Shown here piece after piece: positions 1-7,688 of a stretch of DNA of 64,000 nucleotides. A program made the position numbers and the translations under genes. The stretch is from positions 62,001-126,000 of the forward strand of contig DXJV01000059.1 in assembly GCA_019056785.1 (NCBI GenBank). Reading direction: 5' to 3'. Within the stretch, counting starts at the first letter, position 1. Each line of letters starts with the position of its first letter. This DNA is from Candidatus Heimdallarchaeota archaeon (GTDB taxonomy: Archaea > Asgardarchaeota > Heimdallarchaeia > JABLTI01). Under the pieces are notes generated by a model. The model worked only from the letters and a program-made list of their open reading frames with translations, made no database searches and had not been told where the DNA came from.

Positions 1-190
1 TGCCTTTGTTGCGGGTGGTTTTGGGCTAATAAAGTTTGTCGATGAGCTTGCGTATATTGTTATTGGTTGGATCCTTGTGGGAATTGGAGCTATTGTTCTC
101 GGTTTTGGTTTCTATCGTTACCTTAAATTCAAAAAAGTCATTGACAGTATGCAACATCCAGAAGAAGAAAGTACAACAACCTCAAATTAA
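1..190 (+). CDS. C-terminal part of a small DUF202-like membrane protein (partial)
   Basis: The reading frame is open from base 2 and stops at TAA 188-190; the start lies left of the window. The visible 62 residues hold the end of one hydrophobic segment, a strong second membrane segment rich in Gly, Ile and Val (around WILVGIGAIVLGFGFYRYL), then a basic and polar tail. The pattern of a glycine-rich last helix ending in RYL resembles the C-terminus of DUF202/YidH-type small membrane proteins, whose function is unknown. It converges on fae-hps, with about 50 bases between the two stop codons. Coding status is likely; the family call is tentative because only the end is visible. Confidence 0.5.
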   Translation, partial: AFVAGGFGLIKFVDELAYIVIGWILVGIGAIVLGFGFYRYLKFKKVIDSMQHPEEESTTTSN

Positions 191-241
191 TGAGTATAAC
201 AACAAAAACAAAAAGAAAAGGGAAAGGAACGTTTGTTCCCT

Positions 242-1504
242 TTAATAGTCTAATTTGTCGAAAAGGCGCATTGTGTCTGGCTCGATTTCCATCTCATCGA
301 GGAAGCGCATAGCTGCCCTGTTTGGATCACTCGAGCGATAAATGTATCTACCCACGATAATGATATCAGCACCGGCTTTCAATGCATCATTTAATGGTTT
401 GCCGGGTTTCAAACCTCCAGCAACTGCTGCCAGTCCGCCAGTAATCTTTTTGATTTGTTTAATGTCGCCCCAAACGCTTCGTGAAGCAGACGTGCCTTCT
501 TTCTTTGCTGCGCCGGTTTTCTGAGCATCTTCTTGATCAATGCCACGATGAAGAATAACCACTTTTGGCTTTTCTTTTAAGCGTCCCAGCATCGCCAGAA
601 ATTCTGTCTGTGTGGTATTAAGAGAGTCAATCCAGGCATGGACTCCTCGTTTATTACAGGCACGAATGAACTCGGCAATGGTGCTTTCCGGAGCAATCCC
701 GGACACTACAACCGCATTTGCAGTGGCATCTGCAGCAGCATTTACTTCCGCTCGTCCTACATCGAGAGTTTTCATATCAGCAATAATGTACGCGCCCGGT
801 TTGATCTGGCGCATTCGACCGACAGTTTCTTCAATGCCGTATTTTTTGATGTAAGGTGTACCAATTTCAATGATGATCCGCTCTGACTTTGGTAGTTGTT
901 CAACAATTTTAACTGCTTGAGATAGCGAACCAACATCTAAAGCTATTTGTAAATAAGGCGGGTTCCAAAGAGTTTGTGGTTTGAATTTCATCACGGGATG
1001 CTTAGCACGGTCCTTTTCAGCAATGAGTTTCTTGAGTGGTGGATAGTCGCTTAGAGCACGCTTAATTGCTAAGCGGGTAGCACCATAATTGTAATAATAA
1101 ATTTTGGATTCATCTTCGGCTTTTGGATGAATGTATACACTAACAATAATAACATATTTGAAAAGCTTCTCTTGGGGAATGTCACCTTCTGCAGCGGCAT
1201 CGGCGACGGCTTTAGCAACAGCCATTTGTGCCGGGCCAAAAATCTTTCCCGCTTGGTCGAGATTTTCAATTGTTACTTTCGGGACAATAAGTGTACGGGG
1301 GTGCGGTTGCAAGTTTGGTTTTATTAATGCTAACAAGGGTGTGTGGCCTTGTGAAAGCTGTGTCATACCATTTGCAAAAGCATGACCAACCGGTCCATCC
1401 TTATCGCCGATCATTAGATCAACATGCGCAAGTTCATTTCCCTTTCCCTGTAAAGCTTCACCTATGAAAAAGTCTGCCAATTTTTTTAAAACCACCGGGG
1501 TCAT
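242..1504 (-). CDS. fae-hps: Bifunctional formaldehyde-activating enzyme / 3-hexulose-6-phosphate synthase
   Basis: Two enzymes in one 420-residue chain. Residues about 10-165 are Fae, which condenses formaldehyde with tetrahydromethanopterin; the signature GKGNELAHVDLMIGDKDGPV contains the conserved His27. Residues about 185-420 are Hps, an orotidine-5'-phosphate-decarboxylase-fold aldolase interconverting ribulose 5-phosphate plus formaldehyde with 3-hexulose 6-phosphate; D190 and the D243-x-K245-x-x-D248 motif are present. In archaea this fusion is known to work mainly in the ribose-forming direction, with Fae capturing the released formaldehyde. The length matches the archaeal fusions. 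The start is ATG at 1504. It is monocistronic here; the next cofactor-linked step, mtd, lies at 59 kb. Confidence 0.95.
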   Translation of the reverse strand: MTPVVLKKLADFFIGEALQGKGNELAHVDLMIGDKDGPVGHAFANGMTQLSQGHTPLLALIKPNLQPHPRTLIVPKVTIENLDQAGKIFGPAQMAVAKAVADAAAEGDIPQEKLFKYVIIVSVYIHPKAEDESKIYYYNYGATRLAIKRALSDYPPLKKLIAEKDRAKHPVMKFKPQTLWNPPYLQIALDVGSLSQAVKIVEQLPKSERIIIEIGTPYIKKYGIEETVGRMRQIKPGAYIIADMKTLDVGRAEVNAAADATANAVVVSGIAPESTIAEFIRACNKRGVHAWIDSLNTTQTEFLAMLGRLKEKPKVVILHRGIDQEDAQKTGAAKKEGTSASRSVWGDIKQIKKITGGLAAVAGGLKPGKPLNDALKAGADIIIVGRYIYRSSDPNRAAMRFLDEMEIEPDTMRLFDKLDY

Positions 1505-1772
1505 TTTTTTTACTTTGTGTGTTAACTTCGAAGGCTTAACTTTATTAAGTTATCTAATTTTGTAATAATTCCCAGATAATATTTTCAAGAGAAGAAGGCT
1601 TAGAAATGTTAAAAGCTGGGAGACCTGTTGCTCTTTTTTATTCTTTGATTGGAAATGCTATCATATTGAAACATAATCAAATTCGAGATTACTTTTTCAA
1701 GCAACAATGATGAATTCAGATTTTTTTCATAAGAATGTCTATGCAAATTGTCATTCATTTGTACCATTGTGA

Positions 1773-2564
1773 TTAATATTTCATGCTAATTCTCTTTTGA
1801 ATCTCCTTCTCGAAATTTGTTGTTCGATAGAATTTCTCGCGGAGCATAGAAAGAAGTATCTTTAGATACGCCTTTTTTACATCATAAAAATCTCTGGCCG
1901 GAACCTCAGAAATTCCTCCACCTGGGAAATGAATTTCGTATTTCTTAACTAAACCTAGAAATTTCTTCTTTAAATGAATGCTATTTGCAGCAATTTCATT
2001 TGCTTCCAAAGATAATTGATAATCAATGGCTTTTGCTTCGAGGAGAAGTTCTCTTTCAAGCTCAGATGAGATTTTCCCTGTGAATTTTGGTAAGAAGATT
2101 TTTTGCAAATAATCTTCAACAGTGATAAAAATTTTCAATCCATCATCTGTTAGTTGAGTAAAATAGCTACGTAGTACAGTCAAAGTTTGCTGGGTATTCT
2201 TCTCAATTGTCTTTAAGATTTCACTACTTGGTAAGAAAAAAACAGTTACTAAGGGTAAAATGTCACTCCCAACGGGATTAGGGTTATAAGAATAATATAG
2301 ATCGTTTATAATACTAGCAATAATTTGCTCTCTCTTAAACTGCCTTTTTCGCTTGCATTGTTGGTTAGTTGAGGCCGAAGCGATGCAAATAAACTCCCCT
2401 TCGATTAACAAACCAATTTCAGGTGCAACAGAAACAAGCTCCTCCTCTGAAATTTGGCAAATTGTTGCCACCCAATTAAGTCTGGCTTTCTTTTGTTTCT
2501 TAACTAAATCATAAATCTCTGACTTCTTTGCAGGAGAAATGGTGTCCAAAATAAATCCCCACAT
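1773..2564 (-). CDS. Hypothetical protein with N-terminal winged-helix-like region
   Basis: I do not recognise this 263-residue protein. Residues about 8-60 (from LDTISPAKKSEIYDLVKKQK through EEELVSVAPEIGLLIEGEFI) have the helix spacing and closing hydrophobic hairpin of a winged-helix domain. Residues about 65-80 are Cys/Lys/Arg-rich. The rest is mostly amphipathic helix (residues 115-200 and 225-263), so it could be an adaptor with a helical bundle. There is no signal peptide or membrane segment. The codon use and length support a real gene. It stands alone, and the region between it and the divergent glycerophosphodiesterase gene is AT-rich and probably holds both promoters. Confidence 0.6.
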   Translation of the reverse strand: MWGFILDTISPAKKSEIYDLVKKQKKARLNWVATICQISEEELVSVAPEIGLLIEGEFICIASASTNQQCKRKRQFKREQIIASIINDLYYSYNPNPVGSDILPLVTVFFLPSSEILKTIEKNTQQTLTVLRSYFTQLTDDGLKIFITVEDYLQKIFLPKFTGKISSELERELLLEAKAIDYQLSLEANEIAANSIHLKKKFLGLVKKYEIHFPGGGISEVPARDFYDVKKAYLKILLSMLREKFYRTTNFEKEIQKRISMKY

Positions 2565-2782
2565 AAAACTGTGTTTTGGTATTCACCTTTTTTCAAAATT
2601 TAAAATTTTTTATTATTCGAACAGGTGAAATTTCTTTGAAAGATTCCTATGAGAGTGCTTATCTTTTCCCATATAAAAAAGCGTTTTTATTTTCCATTTC
2701 AGGAGAGTTTTCAAACCAATTCTAAACGGAAATTTTTATTTAATGAAAAAACATAATTACCTAAATACGAAGGCAGTTTATT

Positions 2783-3661
2783 ATGTGGCGAAAAAGCCCC
2801 GTCCCCTTTCTAAAAGGGAAGAGACCTCTTGTAATGGCACATCGGGGGGACAGTGCAAATACCCCTGAAAACAGTCTACGGGCATATGAAGACGCTTACA
2901 AGTTGAAAGTGGATGTTATAGAAACAGATTTGAGAATCACACGTGATGATGAAATTGTCTTTTTTCATGATGCTCGCGTAGACCGGACGACAAATGGGAA
3001 GGGTACAGTGAAATCTCTAACGCTTAGAGAACTCAAAAAATTAGATATGGGCTATCGTTTCAAAGGTGTTGGGGAATTGGAGGGAAGTTATCCTTTTCGA
3101 GGAAAGGGATTACAAATCCAAACGCTTGAAGAAGTCCTGACCCGCTTCCCAGATATGAAATTTAATATGGACATAAAAGACACTCTTTCGCGTGCCCCGA
3201 CAGTCTTGGCTCGAAAAATCAAAGAGTTAAATGCCGAAGATCGAGTAATGATTGGTTCTTTCCATCACAAACAACTTAAAGGCTTTCGACTCCAGTCAGG
3301 TGCTCCGACTAGTGCAAGCCCTCAAGAGGTCTGGAAATTCAAAAGAGGTGTTTACAGGTGGTTCAAGAAGAATAAGCCTTTCACGTTCTCTGATGACCTT
3401 GTTTTGGAGCAAGAAGAAGTTGTGGGAGAGCCATTGCCTTACTTTGCGTTGCAAATTCCAGAAAAAATCTTTGGCATGAGAATTTTTTATGGTCCTGAAT
3501 TTTTCAAACTATGCCATTTAGTTGAAATTGCTGTACATATTTGGACAGTAAATGAGCCCGGCGACATGTTCAGGCTGCTTGATTGGGGTGTTGATGGTAT
3601 ATTCTCAGATAAACCGAAGATGCTTTTAGATATTGTTAATTTCAAATTTGGCTCCAAATAG
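2783..3661 (+). CDS. Glycerophosphodiester phosphodiesterase family protein
   Basis: Members of this TIM-barrel family hydrolyse glycerophosphodiesters to an alcohol and glycerol 3-phosphate, usually with a divalent metal. The protein shows the family signature at residues 18-35 (MAHRGDSANTPENSL) with catalytic His20-Arg21, the metal ligands around E47 and D49 (VIETDL) and the second catalytic His62 (FFHD). Near the C-terminus, WTVNEPGDMFRLLDWGVDGI is the classical closing motif. At 292 residues it is somewhat longer than the bacterial UgpQ type. There is no signal peptide, so it is likely cytosolic. In an archaeon the natural substrate could be a headgroup diester of glycerol-1-phosphate lipids rather than the bacterial substrate; that is inference. 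Confidence 0.88.
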   Translation: MWRKSPVPFLKGKRPLVMAHRGDSANTPENSLRAYEDAYKLKVDVIETDLRITRDDEIVFFHDARVDRTTNGKGTVKSLTLRELKKLDMGYRFKGVGELEGSYPFRGKGLQIQTLEEVLTRFPDMKFNMDIKDTLSRAPTVLARKIKELNAEDRVMIGSFHHKQLKGFRLQSGAPTSASPQEVWKFKRGVYRWFKKNKPFTFSDDLVLEQEEVVGEPLPYFALQIPEKIFGMRIFYGPEFFKLCHLVEIAVHIWTVNEPGDMFRLLDWGVDGIFSDKPKMLLDIVNFKFGSK

Positions 3662-3694
3662 CATACCAAATAAATGATTTTTTTATACATGCAA

Positions 3695-3709
3695 GTCACA
3701 TTATGTGAC
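3695..3709. promoter_or_regulatory. 15-bp palindrome upstream of the bactofilin-like pair
   Basis: GTCACAT-T-ATGTGAC is a perfect inverted repeat with 7-base arms around one central base. It sits 34 bases after the glycerophosphodiesterase stop and about 50 bases upstream of the TATA-like element for the next gene. It could be an operator or enhancer-type site; it is too short to be a terminator stem. Confidence 0.35.
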
Positions 3710-3754
3710 CTCACAAGAAGAAGTCTCTTTTTGAGTCCCCAAAAAGTGAATTTT

Positions 3755-3766
3755 CTTTTTATATGG
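3755..3766 (+). promoter_or_regulatory. TATA-like promoter element for the first bactofilin-like gene
   Basis: CTTTTTATATGG lies about 40 bases before the ATG at 3804. Archaeal transcription starts about 25 bases after the TATA centre, which puts the expected start at about 3785-3790, inside the palindrome at 3783-3797. Confidence 0.4.
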
Positions 3767-3782
3767 TAACTATTAGTGACTA

Positions 3783-3797
3783 ATTATGACTCATAAT
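3783..3797. promoter_or_regulatory. 15-bp palindrome over the predicted transcription start (operator candidate)
   Basis: ATTATGA-C-TCATAAT is a perfect palindrome with 7-base arms and one central base, the same 7-1-7 geometry as the palindrome at 3695-3709 but with a different sequence. It ends 6 bases before ATG 3804 and covers the start site expected from the TATA-like element at 3755-3766. That position fits a repressor operator. Confidence 0.4.
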
Positions 3798-3803
3798 TTG
3801 TGA

Positions 3804-4979
3804 ATGAAAATGGTTATTCATCAACGAATAGAAATACCAAAAAGAAAGAAGGTCAAATTAACAGAAGTAGATGGCGACCTGAAAATTGGCAAGGGAGCTT
3901 TTCTAATAGCTGAGAAAGGGACAATTATAGTCCATGGTCGAATTAAGAACAATGGGGGATTCAAATGTAAAGGTAATCTTGAAGCACGCTCATTAGAAAC
4001 CAAGTCAGGTTCGGTGTTTGTGTTCGGCGATCTAACATGTCAAAGAGAGGTTACTATTGGAAAGAAGCTTGTTGTAAATGGTAAAATTACCGCAGAAGAA
4101 GTTTCGGCAGGGAAAGCAGTTATAGTTTTTAAAGGAGCTAAAGTTGATAAAATTACTGCTGGTTCACGAATTATTATTAAGGGAACAAACAACGTAGAAC
4201 AGCTACGAGCAGGTGGCCTTGTCCGATTAATTGGCGAAAATCATCTACAAGCAGTAAATGCAGGTAGGAAAGTTAGCCTTTTAGGAAACACTTTTGTTGA
4301 AAATGTCAGGGCAGGTTTCAGTATTTTCTTTGAAAAAGGAAAAATTGAGCGTGCGAGTGCAGGCTTTTCTATCACAATAAAAGGGCCGGCTGAAATTGCG
4401 ACAGCAAATGCTGGGTTCCAAATAAAATTCCTGAATAAAATATCAATCGAAAAAGCAAATGCAGGCTTTCGGATCAAAGCTTTCCAACCAGTCACTTTTC
4501 AGAAAATGAATGCTGGCTTTCAAATTACCCTCTTAAAAGAAAGCTCAGGACAGGCAATAAATGCAGGTTTTAAAATAAGTGCTTTGGAGAACTTGGCAAT
4601 TGAGGATCGTCTTTCCGCAGGACACAAATGCAAGCTGAGACAATTAACGTGCACAGTTATCTCTGCAGGCAAAAAAATTGTCGCGAAAAAAATTATTGCC
4701 AACTCATTTGCTGTTGCCAAAAAGGGAGTCGTTAAAGGAATCATTATTGCAGATGAAGTGCTACTAAAAGAAAAAGCTCGAGCAAGCAACATATATGCAA
4801 AAGAATTGACATTGTACGAAGAGAGCGTTGCAAGAAACGTCTATGCAGAAAAAATCACCCTCGAAAATTATGCTAAGCTTAAAGGGAAAGTGTTTTATGT
4901 TAAAGAATTAAACGCCGAACCGAAAGCAAAAATAAAAACGAAACCGATTCAAGTCAGCGAATTGCCATCACCACCTTAA
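3804..4979 (+). CDS. Bactofilin-like polymer-forming beta-solenoid protein, copy A
   Basis: A 391-residue protein without signal peptide or membrane segment, made almost wholly of short beta-strand repeats. The N-terminus (residues 18-60, VDGDLKIGKGAFLIAEKGTI and following) resembles the 'polymer-forming cytoskeletal' bactofilin/DUF342-type solenoid. Residues about 160-265 carry at least six repeats of about 20 residues, each with an NAGFxI or SAGFxI turn. A second strand-repeat block follows and a short Pro-rich tail ends it. Bactofilins self-assemble into filaments without nucleotides; whether this relative does is unknown. It is followed 170 bases later by a paralogue of the same architecture. 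Start: ATG 3804, or ATG 3810 two codons later. Confidence 0.6.
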   Translation: MKMVIHQRIEIPKRKKVKLTEVDGDLKIGKGAFLIAEKGTIIVHGRIKNNGGFKCKGNLEARSLETKSGSVFVFGDLTCQREVTIGKKLVVNGKITAEEVSAGKAVIVFKGAKVDKITAGSRIIIKGTNNVEQLRAGGLVRLIGENHLQAVNAGRKVSLLGNTFVENVRAGFSIFFEKGKIERASAGFSITIKGPAEIATANAGFQIKFLNKISIEKANAGFRIKAFQPVTFQKMNAGFQITLLKESSGQAINAGFKISALENLAIEDRLSAGHKCKLRQLTCTVISAGKKIVAKKIIANSFAVAKKGVVKGIIIADEVLLKEKARASNIYAKELTLYEESVARNVYAEKITLENYAKLKGKVFYVKELNAEPKAKIKTKPIQVSELPSPP

Positions 4980-5148
4980 ATTCTAAAACAGATCTAATAT
5001 CCAGAAAAGAGAAAAAGCTTTCAAAAACATACAGAAGATAAGAGTATGTCGATCATTCGATGCTTTTTCTTAATTAAGAAGGAATAGACATAAAAATAAA
5101 CATACGAATTGTTGGATACATTTTGTGAATAGACTTTAAAAAACGACA

Positions 5149-6351
5149 ATGAAAAAATCCTTAGAAGGCTTCCTAATGTACGAACTGGTAGTAAAAAAAG
5201 GACAACAGGTAACCCTTAGTAAAGTTAATGGAAATCTGTTAATAAATGACAATGCCGAACTTATCGCTGAAGAGAGTACCATTAAAGTCGAGGGTGCAAT
5301 TGTTGTTAAAGGGCATTTTTTCTGTAAGGGAAATCTTCAGGCCCAAAGCCTTGAAGCACGGAAAGGCAGTGGGGAAATTCTTGGTAATTTGGAGTTGCAT
5401 CATTTTGCTATTGTTGGAAATAGTCTTGATATTGGCGGGAATTTTTCATGCCCTGACATTTCCGTTGGAAATAGTCTTCACATTGAGGTAGATGTTACTG
5501 CAAAGACAATAAAAGTAGGGAATAAACTTCGAGTTGGAGGAGCAGCAAAAGTTGAGACTGTAAAGGCCGGCGGAATTGCTAAAATTTTTGGCAGAGCAAC
5601 AATTGGTACTCTAATTGTTGGTGGTACTGCAAAGCTACTTGATACTGCAGAAATAAAGGAATTGAAGGTTGGTGGGGTTGCTAAAATAGCCGGCGGAAAA
5701 ATTGCTGTGATTAAAGTTGGTGGAGCCTTACAGGTAGCGGACGAATTTGAAGCTGAACAAATTGACGTTGGTGGTTCGGCTTCTTTTAAGGCCCATGCAA
5801 AGGTAGGCAATGTTGAAATTGGTGGAAACTTAACTTGTGCGACAGACCTCAAGTTTAGAACCATTGATGTGGGGGGAGGGATGAGCGTAGAGGGAAATCT
5901 TATGGGTGAAAGTTTGAAGGTGGGTGGGATAATAAAATGCGGCGGTAAATTGACATGTGAAAAACGACTTGTTGTTGGCGGTCAATGCAAAAGTACTCTC
6001 ACAATTAAAGCAAAAGAAATTGATGTCAATAAAAAAATTGATGCTCCAACAATAGTGGCACAGTTTTTCAAGTTGAGACGACGAGGAACAGCCATTGGAA
6101 CAATCGTTGCTAAGAATGTTATCATTGGTTCTCGTGCAACAATTGAAGACGTCTTTGGTGAGGAGATCTTATTGGAAGAGTATTCCAAGGCTAACAACCT
6201 TTATGGCGCGAACATTTCGTTAGAAGAAGGCGTAAAGGTTACAGGTGAAATACTCTATCAAACATCTTTATATCAGGATTCAACTACTAGCATTAAAACC
6301 CCTCCAAAACAAGTGCAACAGTTACCCCCGCCTTTTGGGGCAGAGCAGTAG
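5149..6351 (+). CDS. Bactofilin-like polymer-forming beta-solenoid protein, copy B
   Basis: A paralogue of the upstream gene with the same plan: N-terminal VNGNLLINDNAELIAEESTI, a CKGNLQAQSLEA block matching CKGNLEARSLET of copy A, then a long solenoid. Here the repeat turn is VGG (as in KVGGVAKI, IVGGTAKL, DVGGSASF, KVGGIIKC) rather than AGF, so the repeat core of the two copies has diverged while both ends are conserved. The C-terminal part (ATIEDVFGEEILLEEYSKAN) aligns with ARASNIYAKELTLYEESVAR of copy A, and both end in a Pro-rich tail. The first nine residues look non-conserved; ATG 5176 (MYELVVKKG) is a plausible true start. Two partners that co-polymerise or form separate layers would fit, but this is inference. 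Confidence 0.6.
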   Translation: MKKSLEGFLMYELVVKKGQQVTLSKVNGNLLINDNAELIAEESTIKVEGAIVVKGHFFCKGNLQAQSLEARKGSGEILGNLELHHFAIVGNSLDIGGNFSCPDISVGNSLHIEVDVTAKTIKVGNKLRVGGAAKVETVKAGGIAKIFGRATIGTLIVGGTAKLLDTAEIKELKVGGVAKIAGGKIAVIKVGGALQVADEFEAEQIDVGGSASFKAHAKVGNVEIGGNLTCATDLKFRTIDVGGGMSVEGNLMGESLKVGGIIKCGGKLTCEKRLVVGGQCKSTLTIKAKEIDVNKKIDAPTIVAQFFKLRRRGTAIGTIVAKNVIIGSRATIEDVFGEEILLEEYSKANNLYGANISLEEGVKVTGEILYQTSLYQDSTTSIKTPPKQVQQLPPPFGAEQ

Positions 6352-6460
6352 GCTATTACAGGATATAAAAAGTAATTTTAAGTTAGGCAAAAATTCTTAA
6401 GTGTTTAATTTGATAACATACAAAAATATTAAATGCAATATCAAACAAATCTTCAAAAAG

Positions 6461-6466
6461 AGGAGG
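6461..6466 (+). promoter_or_regulatory. Strong Shine-Dalgarno site deciding a TTG start
   Basis: AGGAGG, followed after 7 bases by TTG 6474. There is no ATG in frame until the codon of residue 6, so the perfect ribosome site supports TTG initiation. Confidence 0.6.
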
Positions 6467-6473
6467 ATATCAA

Positions 6474-7565
6474 TTGATTAAGACCTTAAAAAGAATGTCA
6501 AGAGTCTATATCTTTACCTTTGCACTTATTTTTATAACTGCTGCTTCAACTTACACCGCAATGGGTGCAACAGATTTTAAAGGAATAAAATCTATCAAGC
6601 CAGGTTTGAATAATGCCTTCCGGTATTCGATCAGGAATTTCAAGAATCAGCGATTCACTATAAGTGTATTCTTTAATGAAACTGTACCTACTTCTTATTG
6701 GCTCTTAGTTTTTTGTATTGACAGACAAACCTTGACAGATCTCGAGCAAGGAAGGTTGACGCCTTACAATCTTACTGAGACCTCAGGAGAATATCTCTTT
6801 TATTATAATGTCTCACATTCAGAATATTTTGAAGTAACAGAAGTCATTCCTGATTGGGAAGAATGGACGTTTATGTTTTTAAACTTGAATGAAAATGAAA
6901 TGATGACTTATATTACCATTAAAAGACAGCATGTTTTATGGTGGCTGGGTCTCCTCCTCCCACTGCTTGCCATTGGCGGTTTAGTTTCCTATTATGTAGC
7001 AGAACGAGTCACAAGATATGAACGTGCAAGAATGGATAATGAGAAAGCCATTAAAAAACTCTCCAGCAGGAAAGAAAGCGAACGAAAGAAAGGTGCTTAT
7101 TGGCTTATTAGTAATGGTACAGAAAAAGAAATAGAAATTTTACGTAAAAAATTGGATGATGCCAATCCCATCGTACGGGAAAATGCTGCCTTTGCCTTAG
7201 GTGGGATTTCGAAACGGCTTGGAGATAAGAGCTCTTCAAAGATTCTCCTGGAAAAATACAAAGTAGAAACAGAGTTGCCCGTTAAAGAAAGCATTGTTGG
7301 TGCTCTCTGTGATGTTGGCGATATTTCAGCATTGTCTATTTTCGAAAAATATCTTCATAGCGAACATAATGAACAGCTGAGATATAAAATTGCTACTGCT
7401 TTGGGTGACATTGGGCACATTAAAGCTGCAGCTACTCTGGTAAAAGTTTTAGAAAATAAAAATACTGATGCACTAAAATTTGCTGCAAGAAGATCTCTCG
7501 AGAAAATTGCTAAAAATACAAGTGAATCCGTTGAAAGTTTGATTAACAAATATTCCAAAAAGTAA
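6474..7565 (+). CDS. Membrane-anchored protein with exported N-terminal domain and cytosolic HEAT repeats
   Basis: A 363-residue protein with three parts. Residues about 8-28 are a signal peptide or signal anchor, and residues 30-150 an exported domain with several NxS/T sequons and strand-like character. Residues about 152-175 form one membrane helix (WWLGLLLPLLAIGGLVSYYV). Residues 185-363 are HEAT/PBS-lyase-like repeats, seen as spaced units such as NPIVRENAAFALGGI, LPVKESIVGALCDVGD and EQLRYKIATALGDIG. The topology puts the HEAT scaffold in the cytosol, so it could couple an outside sensor domain to a cytosolic partner. The start is TTG with a perfect AGGAGG. No catalytic motif is visible. 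Not recognised beyond the architecture. Confidence 0.7.
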   Translation: MIKTLKRMSRVYIFTFALIFITAASTYTAMGATDFKGIKSIKPGLNNAFRYSIRNFKNQRFTISVFFNETVPTSYWLLVFCIDRQTLTDLEQGRLTPYNLTETSGEYLFYYNVSHSEYFEVTEVIPDWEEWTFMFLNLNENEMMTYITIKRQHVLWWLGLLLPLLAIGGLVSYYVAERVTRYERARMDNEKAIKKLSSRKESERKKGAYWLISNGTEKEIEILRKKLDDANPIVRENAAFALGGISKRLGDKSSSKILLEKYKVETELPVKESIVGALCDVGDISALSIFEKYLHSEHNEQLRYKIATALGDIGHIKAAATLVKVLENKNTDALKFAARRSLEKIAKNTSESVESLINKYSKK

Positions 7566-7583
7566 ACTTTCAACTCTTTACTC

Positions 7584-7592
7584 TTTTTTTTT
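7584..7592 (+). terminator. Oligo-T terminator candidate after the HEAT membrane gene
   Basis: A run of nine T residues begins 19 bases after the stop at 7565, with another seven T soon after. Archaeal RNA polymerase terminates at such runs without a hairpin. Confidence 0.4.
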
Positions 7593-7664
7593 CTCGAGAA
7601 TTTTTTTCAATTTCGTTCTTTCCCTTAAGAAAAAGTTCACTCATTTTTCTATTTGGCAAAAAAC

Positions 7665-7673
7665 CTTTATATT
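7665..7673 (+). promoter_or_regulatory. TATA box for pgk, suggesting a leaderless transcript
   Basis: CTTTATATT is centred about 20 bases before ATG 7689. With the usual archaeal spacing the transcript would begin at or next to the ATG, and there is no Shine-Dalgarno sequence in front of it. Confidence 0.45.
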
Positions 7674-7688
7674 ATCTAATTAAATAAT

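Noticed and set aside
5176-6351. Repetitive VGG-type sequence as a DNA satellite
   Set aside because: Codons vary from repeat to repeat, so the periodicity is a protein solenoid, not a DNA tandem repeat.
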